A stretch of 64,000 nt of DNA from Actinospineispora eucalypti (GTDB lineage Bacteria; Actinomycetota; Actinomycetes; Mycobacteriales; Pseudonocardiaceae), in the NCBI GenBank assembly GCA_014208095.1, contig JACHMT010000007.1, positions 248,001 to 312,000 of the forward strand, in the 5' to 3' direction. Positions 30,691-39,468 of the stretch are shown here, one piece after another (the first letter of the stretch is position 1; each line of letters opens with the position of its first letter). A model generated the notes under the pieces. That model saw only the letters and a list, made by a program, of their open reading frames with translations. It did not search any database and had not been told where the DNA came from. The position numbers and the translations under genes were made by a program.

Positions 30691-32614
30691 CGCGGCTGTC
30701 AACCACGGTAAGTGGGATGAGTGTCGTGCCGGAGGGGCCGACCTGGATGTCCGAGCCGGTGGACGGGCAGACGCCACAGTCGAAACACGGCGTCCACCGG
30801 CAGTCGTCCTGCTCGCGCGAGTCCAGCGCGTCCTGCCAGTCGTCCCACAGCCAGTCCGGGTCCAGCCCGGAGTCCAGGTGCTCCCAGGGCAGCACCTCGT
30901 CCCGGAACCGCTCCCGGGTGGTGTACCAGGCCATGCTCACGCCCAGCGGCTCCAGCTCGGCCGACGCCGCGTCCACCCAGCGCTGGTAGGAGAAGTGCTC
31001 CCGCCAGCCGTCGAACCGGCCGCCGTCCCGCCACACCCGCTCGATCACCCGGCCGACCCGCCGGTCGCCCCGGGAGAGCAGGCCTTCCACCAGCGACGGC
31101 TCGCCGTCGTGGTAGCGCATGCCCACGTTGCGGCCGATCCGGCGGTCGGCGTTGATCGCCGCGCGCAGCTTGCGCAGCCGGTCGTCGACGGTCTCGGGGT
31201 CGCACTGCGCGGCCCACTGGAACGGGGTGTGCGGCTTCGGCACGAAGCCGCCGATGGAGATCGTGCAGCGCACGTCGTTGCGCCCGCTGGCCTCCCGGCC
31301 GGCCTTGATCACCCGGTGGGCCATGCCGGCGATCTCCAGCACGTCCTCGTCGGTCTCCGTGGGCAGGCCGCACATGAAGTAGAGCTTCACCTGCCGCCAG
31401 CCCTGCGCGAACGCCGCGCTGACCGTGCGGATCAGGTCCTCCTCGGAGACCATCTTGTTGATCACCCGGCGGATCCGCTCGGAGCCGCCCTCCGGGGCGA
31501 AGGTGAGCCCGGAGCGGCGGCCGTTGCGGGACAGCTCGTTGGCCAGGTCGATGTTGAACGCGTCCACCCGGGTGGACGGCAGGCTCATCGTGGTGTTGGT
31601 GCCCTCGTAGCGGTCGGCGAGGCCCTTGGTGATGTCGGCGATCTCGCTGTGGTCGGCGCTGGACAGCGAGAGCAGCCCGACCTCGGTGAACCCGCTCGCC
31701 TTGAGCCCCCGGTCCACCATCTCCCCGATGCCGGCCAGCGACCGCTCGCGCACCGGGCGGGTGATCATCCCGGCCTGGCAGAACCGGCAGCCCCGGGTGC
31801 AGCCGCGGAAGATCTCCACGCTCATCCGCTCGTGCACGGTCTCGGCCAGCGGCACCAGCGGCTGCTTCGGGTACGGCCACTCATCCAGGTCGCTGGTGGT
31901 CCGCTTGAGCACCCGCTTGGGCGCGCGCGGGTCGTTCGGGGCGACCCGGTCGATGCCGCCGTCCGGGCGGTAGGTGACGTCGTAGAGGCTGGGAACGTAG
32001 ACGCCGTCCGTCTCGGCCAGCCGGCGCAGCACCTCGGCCCGGCCGATTTGGCTCTGCGTGGAGATACGCAACACGGCGCTGATGTCCAGCACGGCCTCCT
32101 CGCCGTCACCCAGCACCACCGCGTCCACGAAGTCGGCGATCGGCTCCGGGTTGAACGCGGCGTGCCCGCCGGCGACCACCAGCGGGTGCTCGTCACCCCG
32201 GTCGGCGGCGTGCAGCGGGATGCCGGCCAGGTCCAGCGCGGTGAGCAGGTTGGTGTAGCCCAGCTCGGTGGAGAAGCTCACGCCGATCACGTCGAACGCG
32301 CCGAGCGGCCGGTGCGCGTCCACGGTGAAGTGCGGCACGCCGTGTTCGCGCATCAGCGCCTCGAGGTCCGGCCACACCGCGTAGGTCCGCTCGGCCAGCA
32401 CGTCGGGCTGTTCGTTGAGCAGCTCGTAAAGGATCATGACGCCCTGGTTGGGCAGGCCGACCTCGTAGGCGTCCGGGTACATCAGGGCCCAGCGCACCCG
32501 CGCGGCGTCCCAGTCCTTCACCGTGCTGTTCAGCTCACCGCCGATGTACTGCACGGGTTTGGCCACCCTGGGCAGCAGTCGCTCCAGTGCCGGGAAGACC
32601 GATTCCACGCTCAC
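30683..32614 (-). CDS. TIGR03960 family B12-binding radical SAM protein
   Basis: 643 residues. The N-terminal cobalamin-binding-like domain includes YIGGELNSTVKDW, LMYPDAYEVGLPNQGV, and SFSTELGYTNLLTALDLAGI, VVAGGHAAFNPEPIADFVDA. The radical SAM cluster motif is FRGCTRGCRFCQAG (CX3CX2C), followed by LSLSSADHSEI and TFAPEGGSERIRRVINK. A C-terminal Cys motif (CFDCGVCPSTG) could hold a second cluster. Family function is unknown, with a proposed role in RNA modification. GTG at 32614 gives the usual start VSVESVFPALERLLPRV. Confidence 0.93.
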   Translation of the reverse strand: MSVESVFPALERLLPRVAKPVQYIGGELNSTVKDWDAARVRWALMYPDAYEVGLPNQGVMILYELLNEQPDVLAERTYAVWPDLEALMREHGVPHFTVDAHRPLGAFDVIGVSFSTELGYTNLLTALDLAGIPLHAADRGDEHPLVVAGGHAAFNPEPIADFVDAVVLGDGEEAVLDISAVLRISTQSQIGRAEVLRRLAETDGVYVPSLYDVTYRPDGGIDRVAPNDPRAPKRVLKRTTSDLDEWPYPKQPLVPLAETVHERMSVEIFRGCTRGCRFCQAGMITRPVRERSLAGIGEMVDRGLKASGFTEVGLLSLSSADHSEIADITKGLADRYEGTNTTMSLPSTRVDAFNIDLANELSRNGRRSGLTFAPEGGSERIRRVINKMVSEEDLIRTVSAAFAQGWRQVKLYFMCGLPTETDEDVLEIAGMAHRVIKAGREASGRNDVRCTISIGGFVPKPHTPFQWAAQCDPETVDDRLRKLRAAINADRRIGRNVGMRYHDGEPSLVEGLLSRGDRRVGRVIERVWRDGGRFDGWREHFSYQRWVDAASAELEPLGVSMAWYTTRERFRDEVLPWEHLDSGLDPDWLWDDWQDALDSREQDDCRWTPCFDCGVCPSTGSDIQVGPSGTTLIPLTVVDSRGG

Positions 32615-32676
32615 GTCTAGCCAGGGTAGTGCCAGGTAGCCGGCCGGCCGGCAGTGCGTCACATCGGTGGGCCAGG

Positions 32677-33063
32677 ATGGCCCACGTGACCCTGGTGATC
32701 GACGCCGCGAACGTGGTCGGCTCCCGCCCGGACGGCTGGTGGCGGGACCGCCCCGGCGCGGCCGCCCGGCTGTTGTCCCAGGTCGCTACCGCGCTGCGGG
32801 CCGGCGCACTGGACGCCCCGGTCGTCGTGGTGCTCGAGGGCGCGGCCCGCGCGGGCGCCCCGGCGGGCCCGGGCGAGGTCGCCGGCCTGACCGTGACCCA
32901 TGCCGAACGGGACGGCGACTCGGCGATCCTGAGCGAGGCGGAGGCGCTGGTCCGGGCCGGAACCGGCGCCGAGGTGGTCACCGCCGACCGGGGCCTGCGG
33001 GAGCGGGTCACCCTGGCCGGCGCGACCGTGCTGCCCCCTCGCTGGCTCCTGGACCGCCTCTGA
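32677..33063 (+). CDS. NYN/PIN-like small nuclease-fold protein
   Basis: 128 residues. The start AHVTLVIDAANVVGSRPDGW has the first acidic residue of a PIN/NYN fold. ERDGDSAILSEAEALV and VVTADRGLRERV supply further acidic positions. Actinobacterial genomes often label this family as NTP pyrophosphohydrolase, but the residues fit an NYN-type RNase better. It is divergent from the TIGR03960 gene, 62 bp away. No antitoxin is adjacent. Confidence 0.65.
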   Translation: MAHVTLVIDAANVVGSRPDGWWRDRPGAAARLLSQVATALRAGALDAPVVVVLEGAARAGAPAGPGEVAGLTVTHAERDGDSAILSEAEALVRAGTGAEVVTADRGLRERVTLAGATVLPPRWLLDRL

Positions 33064-33158
33064 GCGACGCCACACATCCACCCAGGCCCACCTCAATGTC
33101 GATCTCCAGTGGGCCGGGTGGCGGTTCAAGGGCGGCTGGCCGGCACGGCGGTCGGGCT

Positions 33159-33896
33159 TCAGGAGAGGCCGAACTCGCGCAGGGCGTCCGGCAGACTTTT
33201 CTGGTTGTGCGCCTCCACCAGCGCTCCCGCCAGCTCACGCAGCTTGGTGTTGCGCCGCTGGGAGGCGATGCGCAGCTCGTCGAACGCGGCCTTGGCGTTC
33301 AGCGACCGGTGCCGCATGAGCAGGCCCTGGGCCTGGCCGATGGTGGACCGGGTGACCAGTGCGCCGCGCAGGTGCCGGACCATCGACTGGCTGTCGTTGT
33401 ACAGGCTGACGTTGTCGAACATCACGCCCGCGTGCAGCACGAACACCATGACCAGGTCGTACGAGGTGTCCACGAACTGCCGGGGCTCCCGGGAGAGCAG
33501 GGTCAGCGCGGCCGCCGGCTCGGTCGCCGCGGCCAGCGGCAGGGACAGCGCGCTGAGGTAGCCCGCGCGAGTCGCCGCCGCGATGAACTCCGGCCAGCGG
33601 TCGTCCACCCGCGTGTCGTCCAGCCGGCGCGGCTCCCGGTACTGCAGCACGTCGTCGATCGGGCTGGGCAGGGACTTCGGCTCCCCCCAGTCCTCGGGGA
33701 TGTCCGGACCGGTCACGCTGGCCACCGTCTCGATGCCGTCCTCACCGGTCACGGTGATCATCGCGTGGTCACAGCCGGGCACCGTGCGGGCCACCCGCTC
33801 CACGTACCGGCGCAGCGCACCCTCCAGGTCGTCACCCTCCACCAGGCGGGTGATCTCGACCAGCTCCTGACTCAGCGTGAGCAGATCCTCGGGCAC
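33159..33896 (-). CDS. GAF and ANTAR domain response regulator
   Basis: 245 residues. The GAF sensor domain spans about 15-165 (VPGCDHAMITVTGEDGIETV, DTRVDDRWPEF, LSLPLAA). The C-terminal ANTAR RNA-binding domain is VRHLRGALVTRSTIGQAQGL and LMRHRSLNAKAAFDELRIAS, which normally binds a two-hexaloop RNA to prevent termination. GTG 33896 is chosen because GAGGAG lies 7 nt upstream. The RNA target is unknown. The gene stands alone on the minus strand. Confidence 0.9.
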   Translation of the reverse strand: MPEDLLTLSQELVEITRLVEGDDLEGALRRYVERVARTVPGCDHAMITVTGEDGIETVASVTGPDIPEDWGEPKSLPSPIDDVLQYREPRRLDDTRVDDRWPEFIAAATRAGYLSALSLPLAAATEPAAALTLLSREPRQFVDTSYDLVMVFVLHAGVMFDNVSLYNDSQSMVRHLRGALVTRSTIGQAQGLLMRHRSLNAKAAFDELRIASQRRNTKLRELAGALVEAHNQKSLPDALREFGLS

Positions 33897-34112
33897 CGAC
33901 GCACTCCTCACCAGCGGTGCGTCGGAGGCGCATCGCTATGAAACGAGATGTCTACCAGAGAGTGACGTTATAGCAGCTACCATTCAGTTTGCCCGGTTAT
34001 GCAGCCAGCTGCGGCAAGCCCACTCGTGATGTCGGGTTCCGGTCCCGCTGGTACTCACAGGGCGGAGCCTGACCCGGCGCCACTTCGGCCTTCGCTGATT
34101 CGAGGCGCACGG

Positions 34113-34550
34113 ATGACCACAGGCGTATACCGCAACCCCGACGTCGTCGCTCGCGACCGGCGATATCACGACTCACTCGCGCTGTACCTGGACGCGGTCC
34201 GCCGCGAGCTCACCCGTCGGCACGTGCTGGTGCGCGATGCCCATGTGCACGCGCCGGAACCGGGCGAGGCGCTGCGCGCGACCCTCGCCTACGGCCTGCC
34301 GGACTGGCCGACCACCGTGCGCGCCGGCTGGCACGAGGAGCTGGGCTGGTGGGCCGAGCAGGGCCACCGTCACGAGCGCCGCTACCTGACCGGCAACCTG
34401 GTCCCGCCCACCTCGGCGGTCGCCGACTTCCTCACCCTCGGTGGGCAACCCGGCTCACTGGACCCCAAGGTCCACCGGTACCGGCTGCTCGGCGACGAGC
34501 CCGAGCTGATCGCCCGGTTGGACCGGCTGGCCGGTGCCGACCGTGGCTGA
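34113..34550 (+). CDS. Small conserved actinobacterial protein, possibly DUF6292
   Basis: 145 residues. YHDSLALYLDAVRRELTRRH, GLPDWPTTVRAGWHEELGWW, and LVPPTSAVADFLTL are reminiscent of the DUF6292 family common in Pseudonocardiales and Streptomyces. Function unknown. ATG 34113 has GAGGCG about 6-9 nt upstream. The stop overlaps the next gene start in GTGGCTGA, so it is coupled to the STAS protein; a joint regulatory role is plausible. Confidence 0.6.
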   Translation: MTTGVYRNPDVVARDRRYHDSLALYLDAVRRELTRRHVLVRDAHVHAPEPGEALRATLAYGLPDWPTTVRAGWHEELGWWAEQGHRHERRYLTGNLVPPTSAVADFLTLGGQPGSLDPKVHRYRLLGDEPELIARLDRLAGADRG

Positions 34551-34932
34551 ACCGGTCGCCGAGGAGACGCCGGCCGCCGGGCCGCTCTGTGTCAGCGTGC
34601 GGCATGCGGGCGGCGCGGTCGTGGTCGCCGTGGCCGGCGAGCTGGACATGCTCGGCTCGGGCGACTTCTGGTCGGCCGCCGAGGCGGCGGTGACCACGGC
34701 GGCCGGCGGCACCCTGGTGATCGACCTGACCCAGGTGGTGTTCCTCGACTCGCACGGGCTGGGCGCGCTGCACCGGGTGGCCGAGGCGGTCCGCCCGCAC
34801 GGCGCCGCGCTGCGGGTGGTGGTGGGCCGGGACCGGCCCGCGCGACGCCCCATCGAGCTGACCGGGCTGCACCAGGTGCTGTCGCTGTGCGATTCGCTGG
34901 AGGAGGCGCTGGCCAGCCTCAGCGGGCCGTGA
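34543..34932 (+). CDS. STAS domain anti-sigma factor antagonist
   Basis: About 129 residues. The fold is seen in AVVVAVAGELDMLGSGDFWS and TLVIDLTQVVFLDSHGLGAL, where the Ser of FLDSHGLG is the phosphorylatable residue that a partner kinase would modify. The family binds anti-sigma kinases in partner switching. No such kinase is in this window. Start is ambiguous between GTG 34534 and GTG 34543. The 3' end overlaps the convergent oxidoreductase gene by 14 bp. Confidence 0.87.
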   Translation: MAEPVAEETPAAGPLCVSVRHAGGAVVVAVAGELDMLGSGDFWSAAEAAVTTAAGGTLVIDLTQVVFLDSHGLGALHRVAEAVRPHGAALRVVVGRDRPARRPIELTGLHQVLSLCDSLEEALASLSGP

Positions 34933-35587
34933 CCGCGTCCACCGCTTCCGCCACCGGGGTGTCCCCGCCCAGCAGCACCAGCACCAGGCCGGCCGTGGCG
35001 GGACCCGGCCGGGCCAGCAGCTCGGCCAGCACCTCGGCGACGTCGTCCCTGGTCACGTCGCCCCGTCCCAGCGGGGGCGGGGCGAGCCGCACACTGCCGG
35101 TGCCGGGGTCGTCGGTGAGCGAACCCGGGCGGACCACGGTCAGCTCCAGCGGACGTGTGGCCACCTCCTCCTCGGCGGCCTTCTTCGCCCGCAGGTAGGC
35201 GGCGAACACCTCGCCGCGCCCGGGCAGCGGGTCGTCGTCCACCCCGATCGAGGAGACCAACAGGTAGCGCGGCACCTCGGCGGCCACGGCGGCATCGGCC
35301 AGCAGCACGGCGGCCGCGCGGTCCACGGTGTCCTTGCGCGCGGCCCCGCTACCTGGCCCCGCACCGGCGGCGAAGACCACCGCGTCGGCCTCGTAGAGCC
35401 GCTCGGCGAGCTGCGCCGCCGTCACCACCTCCAGATCCACGACCTCGGCCTCCGCGCCGGTCGCCCGCACGTCATCGACGTGGTCCGGGTTGCGCACCAA
35501 CCCGACCACCCGGTCCCCGCGCGCGGCGAGCAACCGCTCCAGCCGCAACGCGATCTGCCCGTGCCCACCGGCGATCACCACCCGCAT
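34919..35587 (-). CDS. NAD(P)H-binding atypical SDR protein
   Basis: 222 residues. The Rossmann glycine motif is MRVVIAGGHGQIALRLERLL, slightly different from GxxGxxG. Further features are GLVRNPDHVDDV, ADAVVFAAGAGPGSGAARKD, VPRYLLVSSIGVDD, and YLRAKKAAEEEV, which lacks the classical YxxxK spacing. This is the NmrA/YwnB-like group, many of which sense NADP or reduce small carbonyls. Role unknown. Confidence 0.85.
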   Translation of the reverse strand: MRVVIAGGHGQIALRLERLLAARGDRVVGLVRNPDHVDDVRATGAEAEVVDLEVVTAAQLAERLYEADAVVFAAGAGPGSGAARKDTVDRAAAVLLADAAVAAEVPRYLLVSSIGVDDDPLPGRGEVFAAYLRAKKAAEEEVATRPLELTVVRPGSLTDDPGTGSVRLAPPPLGRGDVTRDDVAEVLAELLARPGPATAGLVLVLLGGDTPVAEAVDAVTAR

Positions 35588-35641
35588 ACCCCGGACGGTA
35601 GTGGAGATATCGGGCAGGCGCTGGCGGTGTACCGTATGTGT

Positions 35642-35854
35642 ATGGGCCGCACAAACATCGATATCGATGACGAGCTAATCGACGCGGCGATGAAAAAGTA
35701 CGGGCTGAAGACCAAGAAAGAAGCGGTCGAACTGGCTCTCCGCCAACTGGTCGGCCCTCGCCTGTCCCCCGAGTTCTTCGAGAGCTTGCAGGGCATCGGC
35801 TGGGAAGGTGACCTCGACGCGATGCGCAATGCCGACAAGCCGATCGAGTGGTAG
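35642..35854 (+). CDS. vapB: VapB-type antitoxin
   Basis: 70 residues. MGRTNIDIDDELIDAAMKKY and LKTKKEAVELALRQLVGP form a ribbon-helix-helix domain, and the tail (LQGIGWEGDLDAMRNADKPI) is the typical acidic/tryptophan toxin-binding arm. The ATG overlaps a promoter-like TACCGTATGTGTATG. The PIN toxin starts 13 bp downstream. Confidence 0.93.
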   Translation: MGRTNIDIDDELIDAAMKKYGLKTKKEAVELALRQLVGPRLSPEFFESLQGIGWEGDLDAMRNADKPIEW

Positions 35855-35867
35855 ATCGGCCGTCGGG

Positions 35868-36275
35868 ATGTTCCTGATCGACAGCTCCGCGTGGATCGAG
35901 TTGCTGCGCAACACCGGATCCCGCACCCACCTCGAACTGTTGAGGTTGACGCGGGAGCATCCCAGTGAGCTGGCCATCACCGAGCCGGTCATCTTGGAGT
36001 TGCTGGCCGGGCCCACCAACCATGTCAAGCTGGCCAAAGTAGAGAAGTTGGTCGCCGGGCTCCGCCTCCTGCCGGTCGACGCGGAGATCGACTACCGCGC
36101 CGGCGCCGCTGCCGCTAGGGCCGCTCGGCAAGTCGGCAAACCGGTGCGTTCGAACCTGGACTGCCTCATCGCGGCGGTCGCGGTGCGCACCGGGGCGTCG
36201 TTGGTGCACCAGGACAGAGATTTCACCTTGCTCGCCGAGGTGCTCCCCGATCTTCGGCTGCACTCAGGACGCTAG
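35868..36275 (+). CDS. vapC: VapC-type PIN domain toxin
   Basis: 135 residues. Acidic residues of the PIN site are in MFLIDSSAWIELL, ITEPVILELLAG, RSNLDCLIAAVA and LVHQDRDFTLLA. All four positions are filled. The ATG at 35868 follows TCGGGATG. Its 3' end overlaps the convergent ABC permease stop by 4 bp. Expected activity is sequence-specific RNA cleavage inhibited by the adjacent VapB. Confidence 0.93.
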   Translation: MFLIDSSAWIELLRNTGSRTHLELLRLTREHPSELAITEPVILELLAGPTNHVKLAKVEKLVAGLRLLPVDAEIDYRAGAAAARAARQVGKPVRSNLDCLIAAVAVRTGASLVHQDRDFTLLAEVLPDLRLHSGR

Positions 36276-37090
36276 CGCAGGAGCAGTTTGTCCAGGCGGC
36301 GGGCGGCCACCACGACACCGATCGCGGCCATCACCAGGAAGTAGGCTAGGTGGCCGAGGACGCCGGTGGAGACGATGCCCGTGGTCAGCGCCCGCATCAG
36401 CTCCACCGCGTGGTATAGCGGCAGGCACTGCACCACCAGCCGCAGCGCGGGCGGGTAGACCGACAGCGGGAAGAACGTGGTGGTGAACAGGAACATCGGC
36501 ATGATGGCCAGCTGGATCAGGTCGAAGTCCTGCCAGGACCGCATGAACGACGAGGCGGCCATGCCCACCGCCGCGAACGCGAACGCGACCAGCAGCGCGG
36601 CGGGCAGGGCGAGCAGCGCCCACGGCGAGGCGAGCAGGCCGAACCCGGCCAGCACGGTGAGGAAGCCCAGCGAGTACAGGCCACCGCGCAGCAGTGCCCA
36701 GGCGATCTCGCCGAGCGCCACGTCCACCGGCCCCAGCGGAGTGGCCAGCATCGCGTCGTACAGCTTGGCGTAGCGGAGCTTGAAGAACACGGCGAACGTG
36801 GCGTCGAAAACCGCGCCGTTCATCGCCGAGGCGGCCAACAGCCCGGGGGCGATGAACGCGGAGTAGCTGATCGGCGAGCCGTCCGGCGCCGGCAGCGTGC
36901 CGACCAGGGAACCCAGACCCTGGCCGAGGGCGAGCAGATAGAAGACCGGCTCGAAGAAGCCGGAGACGAACGTCAGCCAGGCCCGCCGGTAGGCCGTGGC
37001 GGAGCGCACCACCAGCATCCGCGCCCGCCCGGCGTAGCCGCCCACCGGCAGGATGCGCAGCAGCGGCGCGGAGCCCACCGCCCGGCTCAC
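36272..37090 (-). CDS. ABC-2 type transporter permease
   Basis: 272 residues with six hydrophobic segments of the ABC2 membrane family: AWLTFVSGFFEPVFYLLALG, the YSAFIAPGLLAASAMNGAVF segment, GLYSLGFLTVLAGFGLL, LIQLAIMPMFLFTTTFFPLS, and GHLAYFLVMAAIGVVVAARR. GTG 37090 overlaps the stop of the first permease (GTGA). It is the last gene of an ATPase-permease-permease operon for export of a lipid or drug-like substrate. Confidence 0.92.
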   Translation of the reverse strand: MSRAVGSAPLLRILPVGGYAGRARMLVVRSATAYRRAWLTFVSGFFEPVFYLLALGQGLGSLVGTLPAPDGSPISYSAFIAPGLLAASAMNGAVFDATFAVFFKLRYAKLYDAMLATPLGPVDVALGEIAWALLRGGLYSLGFLTVLAGFGLLASPWALLALPAALLVAFAFAAVGMAASSFMRSWQDFDLIQLAIMPMFLFTTTFFPLSVYPPALRLVVQCLPLYHAVELMRALTTGIVSTGVLGHLAYFLVMAAIGVVVAARRLDKLLLR

Positions 37091-37914
37091 CGGTACAACC
37101 TCACGGTGAACCGCCAGCGGATCAGCCAGACCCCCAGCGCGAGCAGCGCCAGCAGGTAGCCGAGGTGGCCCAGCATCGGCCACAGCCGCAGGCCGCCGAG
37201 GGCGAACCCCCGGGCCAGCTCGGTGCCGTGCCACAGCGGCGTCACCCAGGCCACCGGCCGCAGCCAGGCGGGCAGCTGGGCGACCGGGAAGAACGTGCCG
37301 GCGAACAGCGTCATCGGGATGAGGACGAACCGGAAGTAGCTGGCGAACGCGGCGCCCTCGTCCTTCATGCTGGCGGAGAACGCGATGGTCAGCGCGGAGA
37401 ACGCGGTGCCGCACAGGGTGGCGGCGAGCAGCGAGAGCAGAATGCCGAACCCGGTCACCCCGCCGACCGCCGCGATGAGCAGCAGGTAGGCCGCGCCCGA
37501 AGTGATCATGCGCAGCGAAACCCAGGTGAGCTGGCCGATCGCCACCTGTGCCGGAGTGAACGGCGCGGCGACCATCCCCCAGTACAGCTGCTGCCACTTG
37601 AACCCGGAGAGCACCGGGTAGGTGGACTCGAACGCGGCCGTCTGCACCGCCGACATGGCCAGCAGCCCCGGCGCCAGGTACACCAGGTACGGCACGCCGC
37701 CGACGGCGGCCGAACCACCGGGAGCGGCCCGGTCCACCAGGGTGCCGAAACCGACCCCGAAGGCGAGCAGGAACAGCACCGGCTGGAACACGCTGGACAC
37801 CACGGTGGCCCGCCAGCCCTTGCGGTACCAGATGACGAAGTGCTCCAGGATCACCAGCACCGCGCGCCAGCCGGGCAGCACCCGGCCGATGGACCTGGGC
37901 GTATCCACGCTCAT
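37087..37914 (-). CDS. ABC-2 type transporter permease
   Basis: 275 residues, paralogous in design to the next gene: VVSSVFQPVLFLLAFGVGFG, YLVYLAPGLLAMSAVQTAAF, FVLIPMTLFAGTFFPVAQLP, and LGHLGYLLALLALGVWLIRW. The ATG at 37912-37914 shares one base with the ATPase stop. With the second permease it likely forms a heterodimeric membrane channel. Confidence 0.92.
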   Translation of the reverse strand: MSVDTPRSIGRVLPGWRAVLVILEHFVIWYRKGWRATVVSSVFQPVLFLLAFGVGFGTLVDRAAPGGSAAVGGVPYLVYLAPGLLAMSAVQTAAFESTYPVLSGFKWQQLYWGMVAAPFTPAQVAIGQLTWVSLRMITSGAAYLLLIAAVGGVTGFGILLSLLAATLCGTAFSALTIAFSASMKDEGAAFASYFRFVLIPMTLFAGTFFPVAQLPAWLRPVAWVTPLWHGTELARGFALGGLRLWPMLGHLGYLLALLALGVWLIRWRFTVRLYR

Positions 37915-38840
37915 CACTCCACCAACGTCCGCCCGGTGAGCCGGAGGAACACGTCCTCCAGCGAGGACCGGCGGACCAGGCTGGCCTGCGGCCGCACCCC
38001 CGCCCGGTGCACCGCGCCCAGCGCGGCCTCGCCGTCCGCCGCGTACAGCAGCAGCCGGTCGGGCAGCTCTTCCACCCGCTCGGCCACCCCGTCCAGCTCC
38101 GCCGCGCCGGGCCTCGGGGCGCCGGGCGCGAACCGCAGCTCCACCACCTCGCGGGTGGAGTAGCGGGCGATCAGGTCGGCCGGGGCGCCCTCGGCCACGA
38201 TCAGCCCGCCGTCCATCACCACCAACCGGTCGCACAGCTGCTCGGCCTCGTCCATGTAGTGCGTGGTGATCAGCTGGGTCACCCCGCGCTGCTTCAGCCG
38301 GTACAGCCGGTCCCAGAGCAGGTGCCGGGCCTGCGGGTCCAGCCCGGTGGTCGGCTCGTCCAGCAGCAACAGCTCGGGCTCGTTCACCAGCGAGCGGGCG
38401 ATGGTCAGCCGGCGCTTCATGCCGCCGGACAGCGGTTCGACCGGCGAGTTCGCCCGGTCGGTGAGCTGGGCGAACTCCAGCAGCTCGGCCGCCTTCTCCC
38501 GCGCGCGAACCCGCGGGATGCCGAAGTAGCGCGCGTAGATCTCCAGGTTCTGCCGCACGCTCAGCTCGGCATCCAGGTTGTCCAGCTGCGGGACCACCCC
38601 GATGCGCGCGCGGATGGCCGGGCCGTCCACGTCGGGATCCAGGCCGAGCACCTGCAGCGTGCCGGCGCTGCGCGGCGAGACGCAGGCGATCATCCGCATC
38701 GCGGAGGACTTGCCGGCCCCGTTCGGGCCGAGGAAACCGAACACCTCGCCCCGGGACACGTCCAGGTCGATCCCCCGCACGGCCTCCACCGCGCCGAAGT
38801 GTTTGGTCAGGCCCCGCGCTTGCACCAGTCCATCGGACAC
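37914..38840 (-). CDS. ABC transporter ATP-binding protein, DrrA-like
   Basis: 308 residues. Walker A is GFLGPNGAGKSS, the Q-loop is GVVPQLDNLD, the signature is PLSGGMKRRLTIARSL, Walker B is LLLLDEPTTGLD, and the H-loop is LITTHYMDEA. A C-terminal extension follows, as in DrrA/CcmA exporters. GTG 38840 (VSDGLVQARGLTKHFG) is chosen over an upstream in-frame start. Substrate cannot be determined. Confidence 0.93.
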   Translation of the reverse strand: MSDGLVQARGLTKHFGAVEAVRGIDLDVSRGEVFGFLGPNGAGKSSAMRMIACVSPRSAGTLQVLGLDPDVDGPAIRARIGVVPQLDNLDAELSVRQNLEIYARYFGIPRVRAREKAAELLEFAQLTDRANSPVEPLSGGMKRRLTIARSLVNEPELLLLDEPTTGLDPQARHLLWDRLYRLKQRGVTQLITTHYMDEAEQLCDRLVVMDGGLIVAEGAPADLIARYSTREVVELRFAPGAPRPGAAELDGVAERVEELPDRLLLYAADGEAALGAVHRAGVRPQASLVRRSSLEDVFLRLTGRTLVE

Positions 38841-38956
38841 CGCGCGACGGTATCCGCGAGGCCCGACAATTCTCCACCTAGTTGCGGCCCGAGCCACTGA
38901 TAGGTTATATCCGATACCCGACCGTGCTCATCGATGAATGCGGCCAAGGGAGGACC

Positions 38957-39444
38957 ATGACGCGTTGGCTGGCCCCGGCCGATGCACTGCTCGAGGTCGA
39001 CCGGGTATACGCCCTGGCCCGCGCCGACCTGCTGGACGGCTCGGCCCGCCCGGGGACCGAGCTGACCATCGCCGGCCTCGGCGAGCGCCACCGGGCCGCC
39101 CGGGAGATCGCCGACGCGGTACTGCGCCCGCACCCATCGCCGAGACCGTGGAACGGGCCCAGCTCATCCTGTCCGGGGCCAACGTCTCGACCGACTGGCC
39201 GGCCCGGGCGGTCCGGATGGCCTGGCGCCCGATGCGCCGCTACGTGCACATCGCCACGCGGGCGCTGATGGACACAGAGGAGCTGCCGAAGGCCCGGCAC
39301 GCCTCGGTGCGCCTGCTCTCCGAGTACCGCACCCGGTCCCCGCGCCGGGTGCGGGCGGCCCAGCTGCGCGAGCTGCACGACGTGGAACGCGTGCTCGACC
39401 TGGGCCTGGGCGACCTGCTCTCCTCCCCGCTGAACAGCGCCTGA
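38957..39444 (+). pseudogene. Unknown protein interrupted by a -1 frameshift
   Basis: GGGAGG lies a few bases before ATG 38957, so expression is intended. The first frame reads MTRWLAPADALLEVDRVYAL to about residue 58 (REIADAVLR). The protein-like sequence then resumes one base back at about 39130 as APIAETVERAQLILSGANVS and on to a stop at 39442-39444. Total length is 488 nt, one base short of whole codons. The likely lesion is in CGCCCGCACCC near 39125-39135. The product (about 162 residues) is not a family I recognise. The alternative is a sequencing error. Confidence 0.65.
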
Positions 39445-39468
39445 GCCGGGCGGCTCTATGCTCGCCGG

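Noticed and set aside
36264..37597. Extended forms of the ABC permease genes reading through the upstream genes
   Set aside because: The added N-terminal parts are out-of-frame readings of the neighbouring ABC genes; the overlap starts at 37090 and 37914 give normal permease lengths.
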